The notes beneath the pieces are model-generated. The model did not search any database. It saw nothing but the letters and a program-made list of their open reading frames with translations, and was not told the DNA's origin. Of a DNA stretch of 64,000 nt, positions 12,350 through 29,261 are shown piece after piece (position 1 is the first letter of the stretch; every line of letters starts with the position of its first letter). This stretch comes from Diphasiastrum complanatum (taxonomy: Eukaryota > Streptophyta > Lycopodiopsida > Lycopodiales > Lycopodiaceae): assembly GCA_029204225.1 (NCBI GenBank), contig CM055102.1, forward strand, positions 45,974,252 to 46,038,251, given 5' to 3'. The position numbers were made by a program, and so were the translations under genes.

Positions 12350-14253
12350 ATATTGGCATGCACAGTCATGTGGGGGACTTGATGGTGGCTTTGGAGTTCA
12401 CATCTCAGTGTATTCTCAGGGAGTGGTTTGGAACCATTCACAGGAGCAGCTTTGAGCTAGTTTGGGGGAATACAGGTGGGCATTACAGGGTAGATGCTCA
12501 GATCTTTGTGATCTAGAATGGCATTGAAATTCCTGGTAGGGATAGCATTGCAGGATGACATGGGATGATCATCAGGGGGGCGGCTATTTCAGATTGGACT
12601 TGAGTCATTTGATGGATAGGACTTACAGGTGCGATTCATAATAGGATGCTGCAAATGCAAATGGGCAAAGCCTGAAGCTTTGAGAGCCAGCTCTAGATTG
12701 GAAAGCTGATGGAGATCGCACTATGGTGAGTGTTTTGCTAGCGATCTACTGTAGGAGACACTGATGGAGAGGATTTCATGGTGTGCTCATTTGGGAGTAC
12801 AAGTTGGCTTTACAACAGGGAGCCAATTATTGGCATTGGCATCGATGGAGAGGCATCTACCATCACGGGCGTGGATAAGCTAACTATAGCTTTCATGCAT
12901 TTGGCTGTATTTGCAGGAGTCTAGGCTTGGCACAGGTGTTGGAGTTTCCATAGTGCAGATTCTCAGGTAGTGAGATCAGGGATAAGCCTAAAGGAAGTCA
13001 CTCAAAGCCATATATCTCAGTACGATCAGGGAGACAGTAGTCTCGGGATCCCGTGAGCGGCGACTCAGGGATATGCTTGCATTGGCATGGTGTCGGGTGG
13101 CCAAGGAGAGCAAGCAGATGCTGGGAGCCAGGTGGAGCAGGTGATGCTTTGGAGTTTGGCTTGTCTAACACGATGGTGACCAGGATCGGAGACATCAAGT
13201 GAGCATAGTATGTGGATGACGAGTCCATTGGGGTGGCACTCATGGAGATGCTACAACTGCTCAGGTATGATATGTCATTTGATGTATGGATGATGATCTT
13301 CACCTGGTGCATCATGTGGTGATCTAGGGACAGGTCATGCCTACTTGGAGGTAGGTGGCATGGAGTGTACCTATGGTGGTACATATCCTGAGGGCATGGA
13401 GAGCATTACGGGGTGATGTGGATCCAGCATGCCCATGGTTGTGAGCCGACAGGGATGGAGATGGTTGCTCAGGGAGTGACAGTTGATACTTTGGCAAGTG
13501 ATCAGGTGAGCTGCATGGTCATATGCACAGTGGTCTCCAAGTTGGCATCACATGTTGTTTCTATCCATCATTATTTGGTAAGCAAAATGCAGTTATTTGG
13601 TTAGATCCAGTTGGAGTCTAGTTGCACTAGAGATTCTTGGAGAGCTATCAGTGGGTAATGGATATTTGGTGATCATATGGTACAGGGTACAGGGTTTTGG
13701 AGCTATCCTACATGATATGCTATGGATCGTGGGTGAGTTGTTCATCACGATAGTGGATCTAGTTTGCATTTGCTTTGGCTTGGATGCTATGATGGATACA
13801 ATTGTGGTGAGATAGACTCCTTGGTGGGAGGCCTATACACTGGTCAAATCAGAGTTGGCAATGTCAAGTATGGGAGGTTGAGCCTGCATGAGATGTAGGA
13901 GAGGCAAATCATCATCAGTATCTCTAGAAGATAGGCGAGCTACTCAAGTATAGCCTATGGTGAGATTTGTGTACATTCATTCATTGAGTCCTTGGTAGAC
14001 TCTTGTGCTTAGAGCATGGGGAATGGATGGGGATCAGCTTTCAGGACTTATTGGACATGATGTTAGGGCAAAGCGGCTTGGAGCATAGCTTTGTTTGGGA
14101 GATACATCAAGGATGAGGCTTGGAGCGCTCATTGGTTCGAGATGGTTGGATGATGTATGAGGACATCTATGTGATATGCTTCCTTTGGACACTCCAGACA
14201 CTGCTGCAATATATTGTTTTTTTACCCCTATCACATTTGAGCTTAAGAGAGAG
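12350..14253 (+). other. 3' half of the outer LARD interior, non-coding
   Basis: It is collinear with 9321-11896 of the inner copy except for the roughly 665-base block missing here. It ends in a purine tract (AAGAGAGAG) before the LTR. No coding motif is visible. Confidence 0.7.
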
Positions 14254-14648
14254 AGTTAGAAATCAAAGTTAATTTGATATACATTTTATGTAAGCTCTAA
14301 ATGTGATATTGTAATCAGTGTACAGTTAATTAGATTTGCTGTATTCAGTGGTGTTTGGGACGTGACATGTTAGGATATATTGATCGGGAACTGATCCCGT
14401 AGCCGGCTACTTGGGTTAGCCGAGTAGCCACACGTAGGAAGAAATTAGCCTGTACAGTGATTTTGATTTCATTATGCTATACTCAGGGGCATTTCCTGGG
14501 TTGTCAGTATATGTGGCCATATTGGGCCTAACTCTAGTTTGGCAGGTGGTAGGCCAATCTAGTGACACCTGTTGAGCCCATGTAGTTTGGGGCTTTGCTA
14601 TATGTACAGTGTTTCTTCATGATAGACTGAACTTTTGTTGTGCCATCT
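14254..14648 (+). repeat. 3' LTR of the outer LARD-like element, right end missing
   Basis: It starts AGTTAGAAATC and follows the 4073 LTR closely up to TTGTGCCATCT. The last 80 or so bases (through TTTCAACT) are replaced by copia-derived sequence. The palindrome is at 14399-14410. Confidence 0.8.
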
Positions 14649-16015
14649 CACATCTCTTCATCAACTCAAAGGATTCTATGATTGTGAATTGATCACTCAT
14701 GATCGAGATGGCAAAAGGTTGGTTGGAGAAGACTACATGGAGCAAATCGAGAGGCAATTTCTTCAAGGCAAGGGAAATCTCATTGGTGAGCTTATTGAGG
14801 TTTGTTATGGACTCAAGAAGGCTGGATTTATTAGGTTTGATACTCATCTTCACTTACTCTACTTCATGTTGGATGGAAAGTTTGGAATCTATCTTTTGAT
14901 TTATGATGGTGACATTGGTGACATTGTTTTCACTAACTTTTATGGAAGATCGAGATCAAGCATTGATGAGAACTTGTTAAATCTAGATCATATGTTTGAG
15001 AGGGAGTATTTCCAGAGGTTCAGGTTTGAAGATATTCATTTCTTTGATATCTTTGATGATCAAGAGAAAGGTAAGCAAGTGGAAGTGACTCACTTTGCTT
15101 TACTCACATGTTTTGGAGAATTTTCTTGTGTAGATGATGCTATGAAAGTGGATACTGGTTCTCATGGTTTTCATACTGGAAAAGTGAGTAATGAATCTGG
15201 AAAACAGATTTTGTTCAATGACTTTGATGGTCAAGAGGAAGATCAAGAGGTTGGTCTCAAAGGGCTTCAACAACACAAAAGGAAAGGTGGCAATTTGGAG
15301 CTAGTCAAGAGCATCAAAGGAAAGTTATTTGGCAAAGATGTTTTGGTTCTGTTGTTGTAGCTTATTGAGGACTCAATTAAGGTCAAAGGAGCAGCAAGTA
15401 AGTGTTATTCAAGTTTACTTTACTTGTTCTGTCTCATGTTTGAGCTATTTCATGTGGATGTGTGCAAATTGTCAAGATATGGACAAACTAGCTACATTGT
15501 CTTGCAATATCTTATTGTTGGAGTTGTACTAGCATTCTTGGCTGGTTTTGCTGATGGAAATGAAGCTAATGGAGGTTCATTATGTCACTCATTCATGGCC
15601 AAGTCATCAAGTGTTGATGATATCTTGTGGCAAGATGGAGATGGAGGCTCATTCATGGAGTTTTATGGTGGAAACATATCAAGAAAGGACAAAGTTGGAG
15701 GAGACAAGCAAGCAAATGGTCATCACTCACATTTATTGTTTGGTTGCTGTAATTTTTTAGAGAGTTCAAAGTTTTAAGCATGGAGGAATCATTTCATTCA
15801 CATTCTAGTTGGTTCTTCATGTTCTAGTTATATCTTGATGTGTAAAATTGATGAAAGGAATAGTGAAGCATCCGATTTGGACACTATTCTCTATATCAAT
15901 TATGAAAGATACTTTAGAGCCTTAGAAAGGAGATCTATACTTAGGATGGAGATCATTTTAAATTTGGATCAAAGTTCTATTGTCAAAACTCTGCCAAAAC
16001 TAGTTGAAGAGGGAG
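14649..16015 (+). pseudogene. Very diverged Ty1/copia 3' part (RT-like frame)
   Basis: A frame is open from the truncated LTR through 15357, with TAG at 15358-15360. It contains an RT-like series in the right order: YMEQ, GKGNLIGELIEVCYGLKK (compare YGLKQ in copia RT), FDTHL, DGKFGIYLLIYDGD where YVDD is expected. The catalytic Asp pair is thus changed and about a dozen residues before it are missing, so it cannot be a working RT. Later frames (15424-15777, 15835-16020) lie where RNase H and the pol end should be but match weakly. The stretch ends in GAAGAGGGAG, a PPT-like tract, before an LTR-like block. A long open frame in such a diverged sequence is odd. I am fairly, not fully, sure of the copia origin. 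Confidence 0.5.
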
Positions 16016-16457
16016 TGTGAGAGATTTCAACTAGTTTAGTCTAGTTTAGCCATATTATGGTAAATTGTCAATAAGAGGCCAAAGCTCATTTTAGACTTAG
16101 AGATAAACTTTTTGAAGGTATATTAGTTTAAAATACATTCAATAAACACTTTTTGAAAGTGTGGAAAAGTTGGTAGTTGAGTTTGAGAGGGATTCAAATT
16201 TGAACTTGGGTACATTGAATCTAGACCCAAAAATAGTAGGGTTTACATTTTGGAGGGAAAGCCAAGTGGCCAAATAGGGTTTGGACACTCTATAAAAGGA
16301 TGTAACTCATGGAGAGACATATCTTCTCTCTTCTCTCTCTCAGTTCATCATTATACATGGTTCTCTTTGGGTTCTACTATCCATTGGTGCACTATCTTGA
16401 TGTTATCTTGCAATCTTGTGTGTAGAATGCTCATTTATTGTTATTTTCAGTTTCACA
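16016..16457 (+). repeat. LTR-like block (probable 3' LTR of the copia relic)
   Basis: It starts TGTGAGAGATTT after the purine tract and ends TTTCACA, giving matching inverted ends. A TATAAAAG box lies at 16291-16298, followed by a CT-rich stretch. No second copy or target duplication was found, so the ends are inferred. Confidence 0.5.
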
Positions 16458-16483
16458 CGTGTGAATAGGGCTTCCACCCAAAA

Positions 16484-19066
16484 GGACAAACACCAGTATT
16501 ATTCCACTGGTACACAAGCCACAAAGACCAGATCCACAAGCAGCAGCATCATCGGGAGCTCAACAGGCCGACACCTCTGAGGCTCAGTTGCCAGACACAA
16601 GGTAACAACGCATCTGCAGAAAGCTTGAGGCCAGGAGAAAATCACCAATCGGCACAGAATCTGAAGATTTAGATTCTAATGATGGGAACTCATCCTCCCA
16701 AGCAGCCTCTCAACAACACTCATCACCCTCACACATCATCGACGGGGGTGATGGAGCAGCTACATCATCGGCAATAGCAGACACAGGCACAACCCAAGTC
16801 GTACCACCAGACCAAGTCACCGTCTCACCCTTGTTGATCACCACACTGCCGCCGCCAGCTTCACCAACAACACATTCTTTGGGGGAAGGGGGAGTGGGGA
16901 GTCCCATTCCCCAAGACACGGAAGCAGCCTAGCAATCACAAGACCAACATCCACAGGCCCAGCAAGTCCATACCTTGGACACATCACAATATTTTGATTC
17001 TACGGACCTGATGGAGATCAGTGATGATGAACCGAAAAAATCGGATCAGTCAAGAGGAAGTCTGACCCCTCCACTAACCACCACCACCACCACCACAACA
17101 ACCACCATTTCTACTAATATTGTTTCTCCACTCCCTCCACCTCCATCTTCATTTCCTCCACAACGTTTATTTTTTAGATTAGCTTCACCATCTCACACCC
17201 CTGATCAGTACCCAACCATCACTAACCCTGAGAAGCTCTCTGAAGCAGCTAAGCGCTTGATGATCGGCCTATCTGAAGCAAACTACCACATACATTGGTT
17301 AATAAGCCAGCACCAAGTGCTCGAGAACAAGGTCCAGTACCAGGGCCAAGAGATCACACGACAATAGAAGTTGGCCAAAGAAAAAGAAAAATAGACAGAT
17401 GAAATCGAATCTGTGATGTCCGGGCATAAGATCACATTGGAAGAGATCCAGCAATAACTGAAGCACCAGATGGCCCAGATTGACCAAGCACGAGATAGAT
17501 CATCGGGTGCAAGGACAATTGGTGCCCCTCTAATTAAGCCCGAGGACATACAGTTCTAGGCCCTAGAGGCCACAACCATTTGGATGGAAAAATATGTGCG
17601 GCTGATCCAGGAACGAGAAGTTGAGAAGATGAATTTTGAAAATATTGTGGCCAAGAAGGAAAAGATCATTTTTTAGTCCCAGAAGCAGCTAGAAGATACG
17701 AAAAAGGCCCTGCAGAACAAGGTGAACCACAAGGCGTGCAAAGACCAAGCAGATATTTCCACAAAGAAACCACAGGACGATGATGGAGATGACGGAGCAG
17801 ACAATAAGGACGGGCAAACCCGACCATCAGATGGTAGCTCGAGATCGGGTAGCCAGAGAGCCGAAGTTGCTTTCAGAGCTTTTCCCCTCTTCCCTCAGAC
17901 TTTTAACTCCTCTTCTTATTCTAATTTTAATTTTTCTGAAACATTTATTCCTACTTACCCTGTTTCTTCACCTTCCTCCTCTCTACCACCTCCTAGCAAA
18001 TTATTGGGCCCATCTTAAGGTCCAGCTGACACGTACAAAGCCCGACGGGATGAGTTCCAACAACAACTTTGCTCCCCCGGTGCGGCGTACAATTTGTTAA
18101 ACCCACCCCCTCCTAAACCTGTCATCCCTGCACCTCTCTCTCCAGATCACTCCATCCCTGACCCCCTATAAATTAACACCGACATCGGGGTGATGACGAC
18201 TTCCTGGCAGATCCATCGGAAACCAGAAGATTCTCACCCAGGCAAGACACGGGTGTATCTGAGCCATCTATGAGCGAGCGGACAAAGGAAAAGGATACGG
18301 ACACTAAGGCCTTGAACGACTACTTGGCAAGGCCACCACAACGACATAGGGCAGCTTCTCCTACCAGGCCAAGGGGCAAGATGGCCGATACCAAAGAGTC
18401 GGAAAAATTTGAAAGAAAGTATCCTCCCAACATGAGGGGAGGTAGAGAGGAGATCGATCAAAGCCAATACTCCACCAGGGCTGAGATCATTGCGGCATTG
18501 CAACCGCAATCGGAATGGCGGAGCAAGGTCTTAAAAGATAGTAGGCGGCTGCAAGAGTATCTGAGGGCACCAGCATGGAAACGAATTGATCCATTCTACA
18601 TGCCGCTCAAACGAAGAAATCCATGGGCCGTAGAGAAACCATGGGTGGAATTGGTAAACTGGCCAGTGATTCCAGGAATTTCAGACAAAATCTCCCTGGA
18701 TGACTTGAGGCTATAGTTGCTGGATTTTGGACACAAATACAAGACTAGTGTCGATCTGTGCGTGCAAGAAAACACCGAGTATTGTCGATCAATGGCCTAT
18801 CTAATGAAGCAAGAATGTTTTTGGGATCGTGGTTTGGATCCAATATGGATCAATCCCAACGTAGCTCTCCAGTCAGAGGAAGACCGTGAGATGATGGCCC
18901 AGCTTTACTATAGAGCAGCCTTCATGTCATCACGATATGTCACTATGATAGAAGACTGGTAGGAAATGGGCTTCATCGAAAAGATACGAGAGTACCTGGA
19001 GTGGATCTATTATACCATCAATCAAGCTTGGGCTAGTTTGATAGGGACAAGACTAGAAGCTTCTTA
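16484..19066 (+). pseudogene. Accessory ORF remnant (copy i) of a Ty3/gypsy-type element
   Basis: No known family recognised. Order: Ser/Pro/Gln-rich segment with a Thr run near 17080-17105; a block LSEAAKRL...EANYHIHWLISQ near 17235-17310; a charged, coiled-coil-like stretch 17330-17740 with TAG/TAA stops; the motif APLIKPEDIQ near 17525; an acidic then Pro-rich linker; then a C-terminal region 18270-19065 with FWDRGLDPIWINP and LYYRAAFMSSRYV. The same blocks in the same order occur in the gypsy element at 50880-52766 (FWDQGLPPIALDI, LYYRAALTFALHV) and, in part, on the minus strand at 35280-36140. The N-terminal domain of the gypsy copy is missing here. It is flanked by unrelated copia pieces, with no LTR of its own visible. 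Several stops make this copy dead. Confidence 0.7.
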
Positions 19067-19138
19067 GTGAACTAAAGTCTATCTTAGATCATTCATATTC
19101 AAAGATCTTTGTGCATTTCAAAGAGCAAACCATTCATA

Positions 19139-20598
19139 ATGTCTTCCATGGGTGGATTTTTGTTAGAATCTTGTGAGAGACTAACATCCACAAATTATTC
19201 CATATGAAAACTGAGAATGGAATCACTATTTGTGATCCATGACCTCTATGATATTGCTCTTGGAATTCAGGAAGAACCTCAAGGAGCTCAAGAACAATTG
19301 AAATACAAGAAGAAGGCTAGATTAGCCTTGCATTGCTTAAAGATGAATGTAAGCAATGACCTTTTGAAAGAGGTAGCTTCTTGTGCCTCATCCAAAGAGG
19401 TTTGGGATTCACTAAAGAATATTTATTAATCCAACAACACCTCTAGAGTACTCATGCTAAGGAATCAAGCACTCCAAAGCATGAAGGAAAATGGAGAAAG
19501 TGGACAAGAATATTTCCTAAGAATCAAATTTTTAAAAAAAGAACTGGGCTCAATTGGAGACAAAATCCAAGATAAAGAACTAGTACAAGTCATATTGAAT
19601 GGACTTGGTGATGAGTTCACCAATCCTGTTCAAACATTTTCCATCCAAGACCAACTTCCAAACATTGACAAGTTACATAATGTACTTGTGGCTGAGGAGA
19701 GTAGGATTCTACACCTCAAAGCTAGGATGGGGTCTATGTCACTAGAAGGTGGTGATGAAAACGCAAATTTCACTTCCAAAGGCAAAAAGAAGTCCCAACC
19801 ATTCAAGAAGCACCGAGGCAAGGAGCCAAGGTCAAGGATGGTGGATCTACCTCCAAAGGGAAGAACAAGAACAAAGCCAAGCTAAAGTGTTTCATTTGTG
19901 GAAAGAAAGGACACTTTGCTTTCGAATGCTTTAAAAAAAAAATGCACAAGTGAATGAAGATCAAGGCAACCTTGCACAAGAGGAGGAGGAAGAGGATGGT
20001 TCCAACACATCCTTGATGGTAGCATCAAATCCAACATCAACCAAAGAGACATGGTGGATTGATAGTGGGGCTAGTTCTCACATGTCATTTAACAAGCATT
20101 TTTTCTCTACTTTACTTTCTTGTAATGATTCTAAGAAATCTATCTACATTGCTAGTGATCAAGAATGTAAATAGATGGTATTGGAACTATTCCATTATGC
20201 TTAGGATCATCTAAAATGATAGATCTAGATAACGTCTTGTATGTTGCATCCATTACTAAAAATTTGCTTACTGTTGGACAATTGTGGACAATTGATGGAT
20301 AATGGACTAGATGTACATTTCAAAAATGGAGTGTGTTCCATCTTGAAAAGTGATAAGTGCATAGCTAGTGGCATTAATCAAGGAAGACTTTTTAAGTTGG
20401 ATTCTAATGTGGCCATTGAAAGTGTGAACATGGTTAGGGAGGAGATGACACAAGTGGAGCTATGGCATAAAAGATTAGGCCATCCTAATCTTCAAGCAAT
20501 GGAATCTATGGCCTCCAAGGAGCTTGCTCTTGGACTCCCCAAATCATTCTTAAGATGTGGCAAAGTGTGTGAGGCTTGCGTTTTCAAGATGCTAGTAA
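19139..20598 (+). pseudogene. Ty1/copia gag-protease and pre-integrase remnant
   Basis: It starts at an ATG giving MSSMGGFLLE; soon after, the usual Trp of a 'YSIWKLRM' motif is a TGA stop. Gag motifs follow (KEVWDSLKNIY; LNGLGDEF), then a CCHC zinc knuckle CFICGKKGHFAFEC (about 19888-19929), then the protease active site WWIDSGASSHM (about 20055-20084), then the pre-integrase motif ELWHKRLGHPN and CEAC. The reading frame is broken several times. The integrase core is absent: at about 20593 the sequence jumps straight into the RT N-terminus. No 5' LTR or PBS is present; the left edge meets accessory-ORF sequence near 19067. Confidence 0.85.
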
Positions 20599-22081
20599 AT
20601 CACATGTTTGGAGAGATGCAATGCAAGTAGAGTTTGATGCTTTAGTAGATAATCAAACTTGGAATCTTGTATACCTTCCACATGGGAAGAAGCCACTTGC
20701 ATGCAAGTGAATTTTTTGATTAAAGTACAATTAAGATGGATCTATAAATAAGTACAAAGCTAGACTTATTGCTAAATGTTTTCTTCAAACTAAAGGCATA
20801 GATTATGAAGAAACATTTGCACTTGTAGCAAAGCTTGTAGCTATTAGATTGGTCATCTGTATTGCTACTTTGTTCAAATGGGATCTCTTTCAAATGGATG
20901 TGACCAATGCATTTCTTATTGGCTACTTGGAGGAGGAGATATACATTTTGCAACTCGAGGGCTTCATCAAGGATGGAGAGGAAGACAAGGTTTGCCACTT
21001 GAAGAAGAGCCTATATGGCCTTAAGCAAGCACCTAGAGCTTGGTACTCTAGGTTGCATAACTATCTCTACTCTCTTGGCTTTGTGATTAGTTCTTATGAA
21101 CCTTCTTTGTACATCAAGTGTAATGATGGAAATATCATCATATTGGTTCTTTATGTTGATGATATCATATTGACAGAAAATGATGGTGAAGGCATAAGAA
21201 AAGTTAAAGTTGCATTGTCTAGTGAATTCAAGATGGTAGATCTAGGACTTCTTAAGTTCATACTTGAAGTTTTTAGAGATAGTGATTTCACTTTTATAAG
21301 TCAATTAAAGTATGCTACTTCCATTCTTGAAAAGTTTGGCTTGAAAGATTGTAAAGGGATTGACACCCCTATGGAGCATGATGGTGATGAAGCATCCCTT
21401 GAGGACATCACACTCTTTAGAAAGCTTATAGGCTCCTTAATCTTTGACAATCACTAGTTATTGTGTAATCAAGTTAAGTCAACACATGCAAGTTCCTTTG
21501 ATAGATCATTGGAAAAGTGCCAAAAGAGTACTTAGATATATCTCTTCTACTAGATTTTTCGACATTCTCTATCAAGGATCTAACTTGCACTTGAGGGCAT
21601 ACTCGGATTCGGATTTGCAGGTGACAAGATGGATAGGAAATCCATAAGTGCATTTGGTACTTTCATTTGTGGAGGAGTGATATCTTGGCTTTCCAAAAAT
21701 CAAGATACTATCTCACTTTCCTCTTGTGAAGCCAAGTACAAGGCCTTGACTTCAACAACAAAAGAACTCCTTTGGCTAAGAAGACTTTTGGAGGAGCTTC
21801 AAGTGATGAAGGTCGAGGAGATCCCTTTCATCTATTGTGATAATCAAGCATATCAATACATTGCTACAAATCCTATCTTCCATGCTAGAACAAATCATAT
21901 TGAGATAGCTCATCACTTTGTGAAGGAGAAGGTGCAATCCAAGGAGGTACAACTTCATCATGTGCCTTCATCCGAGTACATAGCTAATATCTTAACCAAG
22001 CCTTTGCCTAAAGATCCATTTTTCAAGTTAAGATTTGATCTTGGAATTGTAGATAGATGTACATTGGAGTTACCAAGTTAG
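20599..22081 (+). pseudogene. Ty1/copia RT and RNase H remnant
   Basis: RT begins with DNQTWNLV, then KARLIAK, the QMDVTNAFL motif, KKSLYGLKQAPRAWYSRLHNYL and the catalytic LYVDDII (about 21150). RT and RNase H are in different frames (shift near 21450). RNase H shows YSDSDLQ, SISAFGTF, ISWLSKNQDTISLSSCEAKY and HARTNHIEIAHHFVKEKV, ending in LPS and TAG at 22079-22081. Stops near 20711 and 20726 break the start. It is the 3' half of the copia element that begins at 19139. Confidence 0.88.
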
Positions 22082-22094
22082 AATTGAGGAGGAG

Positions 22095-22952
22095 TGTTGA
22101 AATTGTCACTTCTAACTTGGTTGATGTAATATGTTAATCTTAAGATCTAGGTTCATATTGAGATCTCACACGTGTGGAGCCTGTTCCCACATGTGAAAGG
22201 AAGTAGAAAATGTACTTGTATATAGTTAGATTCATTTTAGATAAATCGACACAAGTGTGAACTTGACTATTGACTAGAATCTAAGAAAAAGTCATTTTGG
22301 TCAATTTCCTTGTAATTAGCTTGCACTTCCATGTGAATGAGTAAATGCTCCCACATGTCAAGATATTGTTCACACTTGTGGATCTGGATTTACTTGATAA
22401 GATGTACATATTCTCCTAGATCCTATTTTATAGGGAAGATTCCTATTCTTGTGGAAACTAGCATTTGTATTCTACCTAGTAGGATAAGTCAACTTTGATT
22501 TATGGGCCTATCTTGCTCCTATTGGTGGATCTACATGATGTGGCACTCCCCACATGTGTGAAGACCTATTGGACCATTATACAGGTCATCCTTGTACTTG
22601 ATCTATAAAGAGATCACCAATTCTAATGAGAAGTTGACGAGACATTTCCATTCAATGCGATTCGCTTGAGATTGCCACATTAGAATTGTGATTTTTTGCT
22701 TGGAATGCTATCATAAGTTATTGTACTTTGCTCCCTGGTCACAGTCTGTACAATGACTGTTTTCCACACTTGTGAGGCCGCCCTTGATAGATTTTTGCTA
22801 TTACATTCATTGATCTTGCTAAATAGTTAGTGATTTGCTTCTAGATCAAGATCTAGTCAATAGAACTTGATGAATCTTTTGATTTGGAAATCAATACCTC
22901 TTGTAGATTGATTAGTACAATCAATCATTGTCCTAAGTTTAGAAAATCAACA
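22095..22952 (+). repeat. 3' LTR of the copia element
   Basis: It begins TGTTGAAATTG right after the purine tract GAGGAGGAG (22086-22094) and ends AAAATCAACA, so its ends are TGTTGA/TCAACA. A TATAAAG box lies at 22614-22620. No 5' partner remains, so the right end rests on the inverted-end match. Confidence 0.65.
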
Positions 22953-28399
<5,447 letters not shown>

Positions 28400-28753
28400 A
28401 AGATGGCATGGAGCTGTTTGCGCTATCTGGAATAGATCGTGGATGCTGTTGTCATTGTCCAAGTAGTTGCATAGTACATGAAGTGGACATGAGAAGGCTT
28501 CGACTATTCGGAGTTGAGCGTGTCGTTGTTGGTAGTCAATGGAGTCGATGGTCCCCGATAAGTCGGACCACTCGATAAACCGGCCAAGTTGGGTTTTCCT
28601 GATAAGTCATCCAACTCTGACAAGTGAAGTGACTTCGACAACTTAGATTGCCATTCTCTTGCATGTCTTCGATAATAGAGTATTTTTGTAGACTATGCGA
28701 CAATGCGTGTAAAATGCAACGATATGAATGGAACTAGATATAAATCTAACACA
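28400..28753 (-). repeat. LTR (minus strand) of a Ty1/copia relic, boundary partly known
   Basis: On the minus strand it starts TGTTAGATTTATATC directly after a purine-rich GGCGGG tract that follows the RNase H remnant, the normal order of pol, PPT and 3' LTR. It aligns with 40425-40881: both share a CATTGTCGCA(T/A)AGTCTACA block and a TGTCATT...AGTTGCA block. The far end is not determined. Confidence 0.5.
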
Positions 28754-29246
28754 CCCGCCTTAATCTGGATCCGTGAATGCCTCGATCTTTAGACTAAGAA
28801 ATGCACAAACTTTATTTTGTGCGTCAATGCTCAAAGCCTTGGTAAACACATTTGCAATCATGTTTTGCGTCCTGACAGTACGAAGCTTATCTCTTTGTCA
28901 AGAATCTTACTCCTTACATAGTAATATCAGATCTCGATGTGCTTACTCATAGAATGACATCTAGGGTTGGCCGATAAGGCAATGGCACTCTAATTATCAC
29001 AAAACATAATTGTAGGAGTGTACTAATTCATATTAATATCTGACAGTAAATTCTCAACCAAATTGTCTCTTTATAGTTTGAGAAGTAGCAATGTATCCTG
29101 CTTTTGTGGATGAGAGAGCAATAGAGGTTTGCTTACGACTGTTTTAGGAGATCGGACTGCCATTGAAGAAGAATGTAAATCCATATGTGGATTTATGAGT
29201 ATCTACATCTCCTCCCCATCTTGCATCTGAATATCCACTTAGTTGA
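28754..29246 (-). pseudogene. Ty1/copia RNase H remnant
   Basis: Read on the minus strand it gives LSGYSDARWGGDVDTHKST, then GFTFFFNGSPIS, then IALSSTKAGYIATS, the RNase H block with DA(D/R)W and the SST(E/K)A motif. Further along comes TQNMIANVFTKAL, the usual end of copia pol. Several frameshifts and stops are present. At about 29247 it abuts plus-strand copia gag, so two copia pieces lie back to back. Confidence 0.8.
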
Positions 29247-29261
29247 TGAAGATTGTCGTTG

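Larger units (their letters stand above)
4073..14648 (+). mobile_element. Outer non-coding LTR element (LARD-like), interrupted by a same-family copy
   Basis: Layout: LTR 4073-4548, PBS, 5' half of the interior 4561-6754, inserted second element 6760-12349, 3' half of the interior 12350-14253, then an LTR cut off at 14648. The two outer LTRs share variants that the inner pair lacks, such as a GATATACATTTTATG block. The interior has no gag, protease, RT or integrase motif in any frame I could read, so it must use enzymes of another element. The last part of the 3' LTR is missing where a copia relic begins. Confidence 0.8.
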
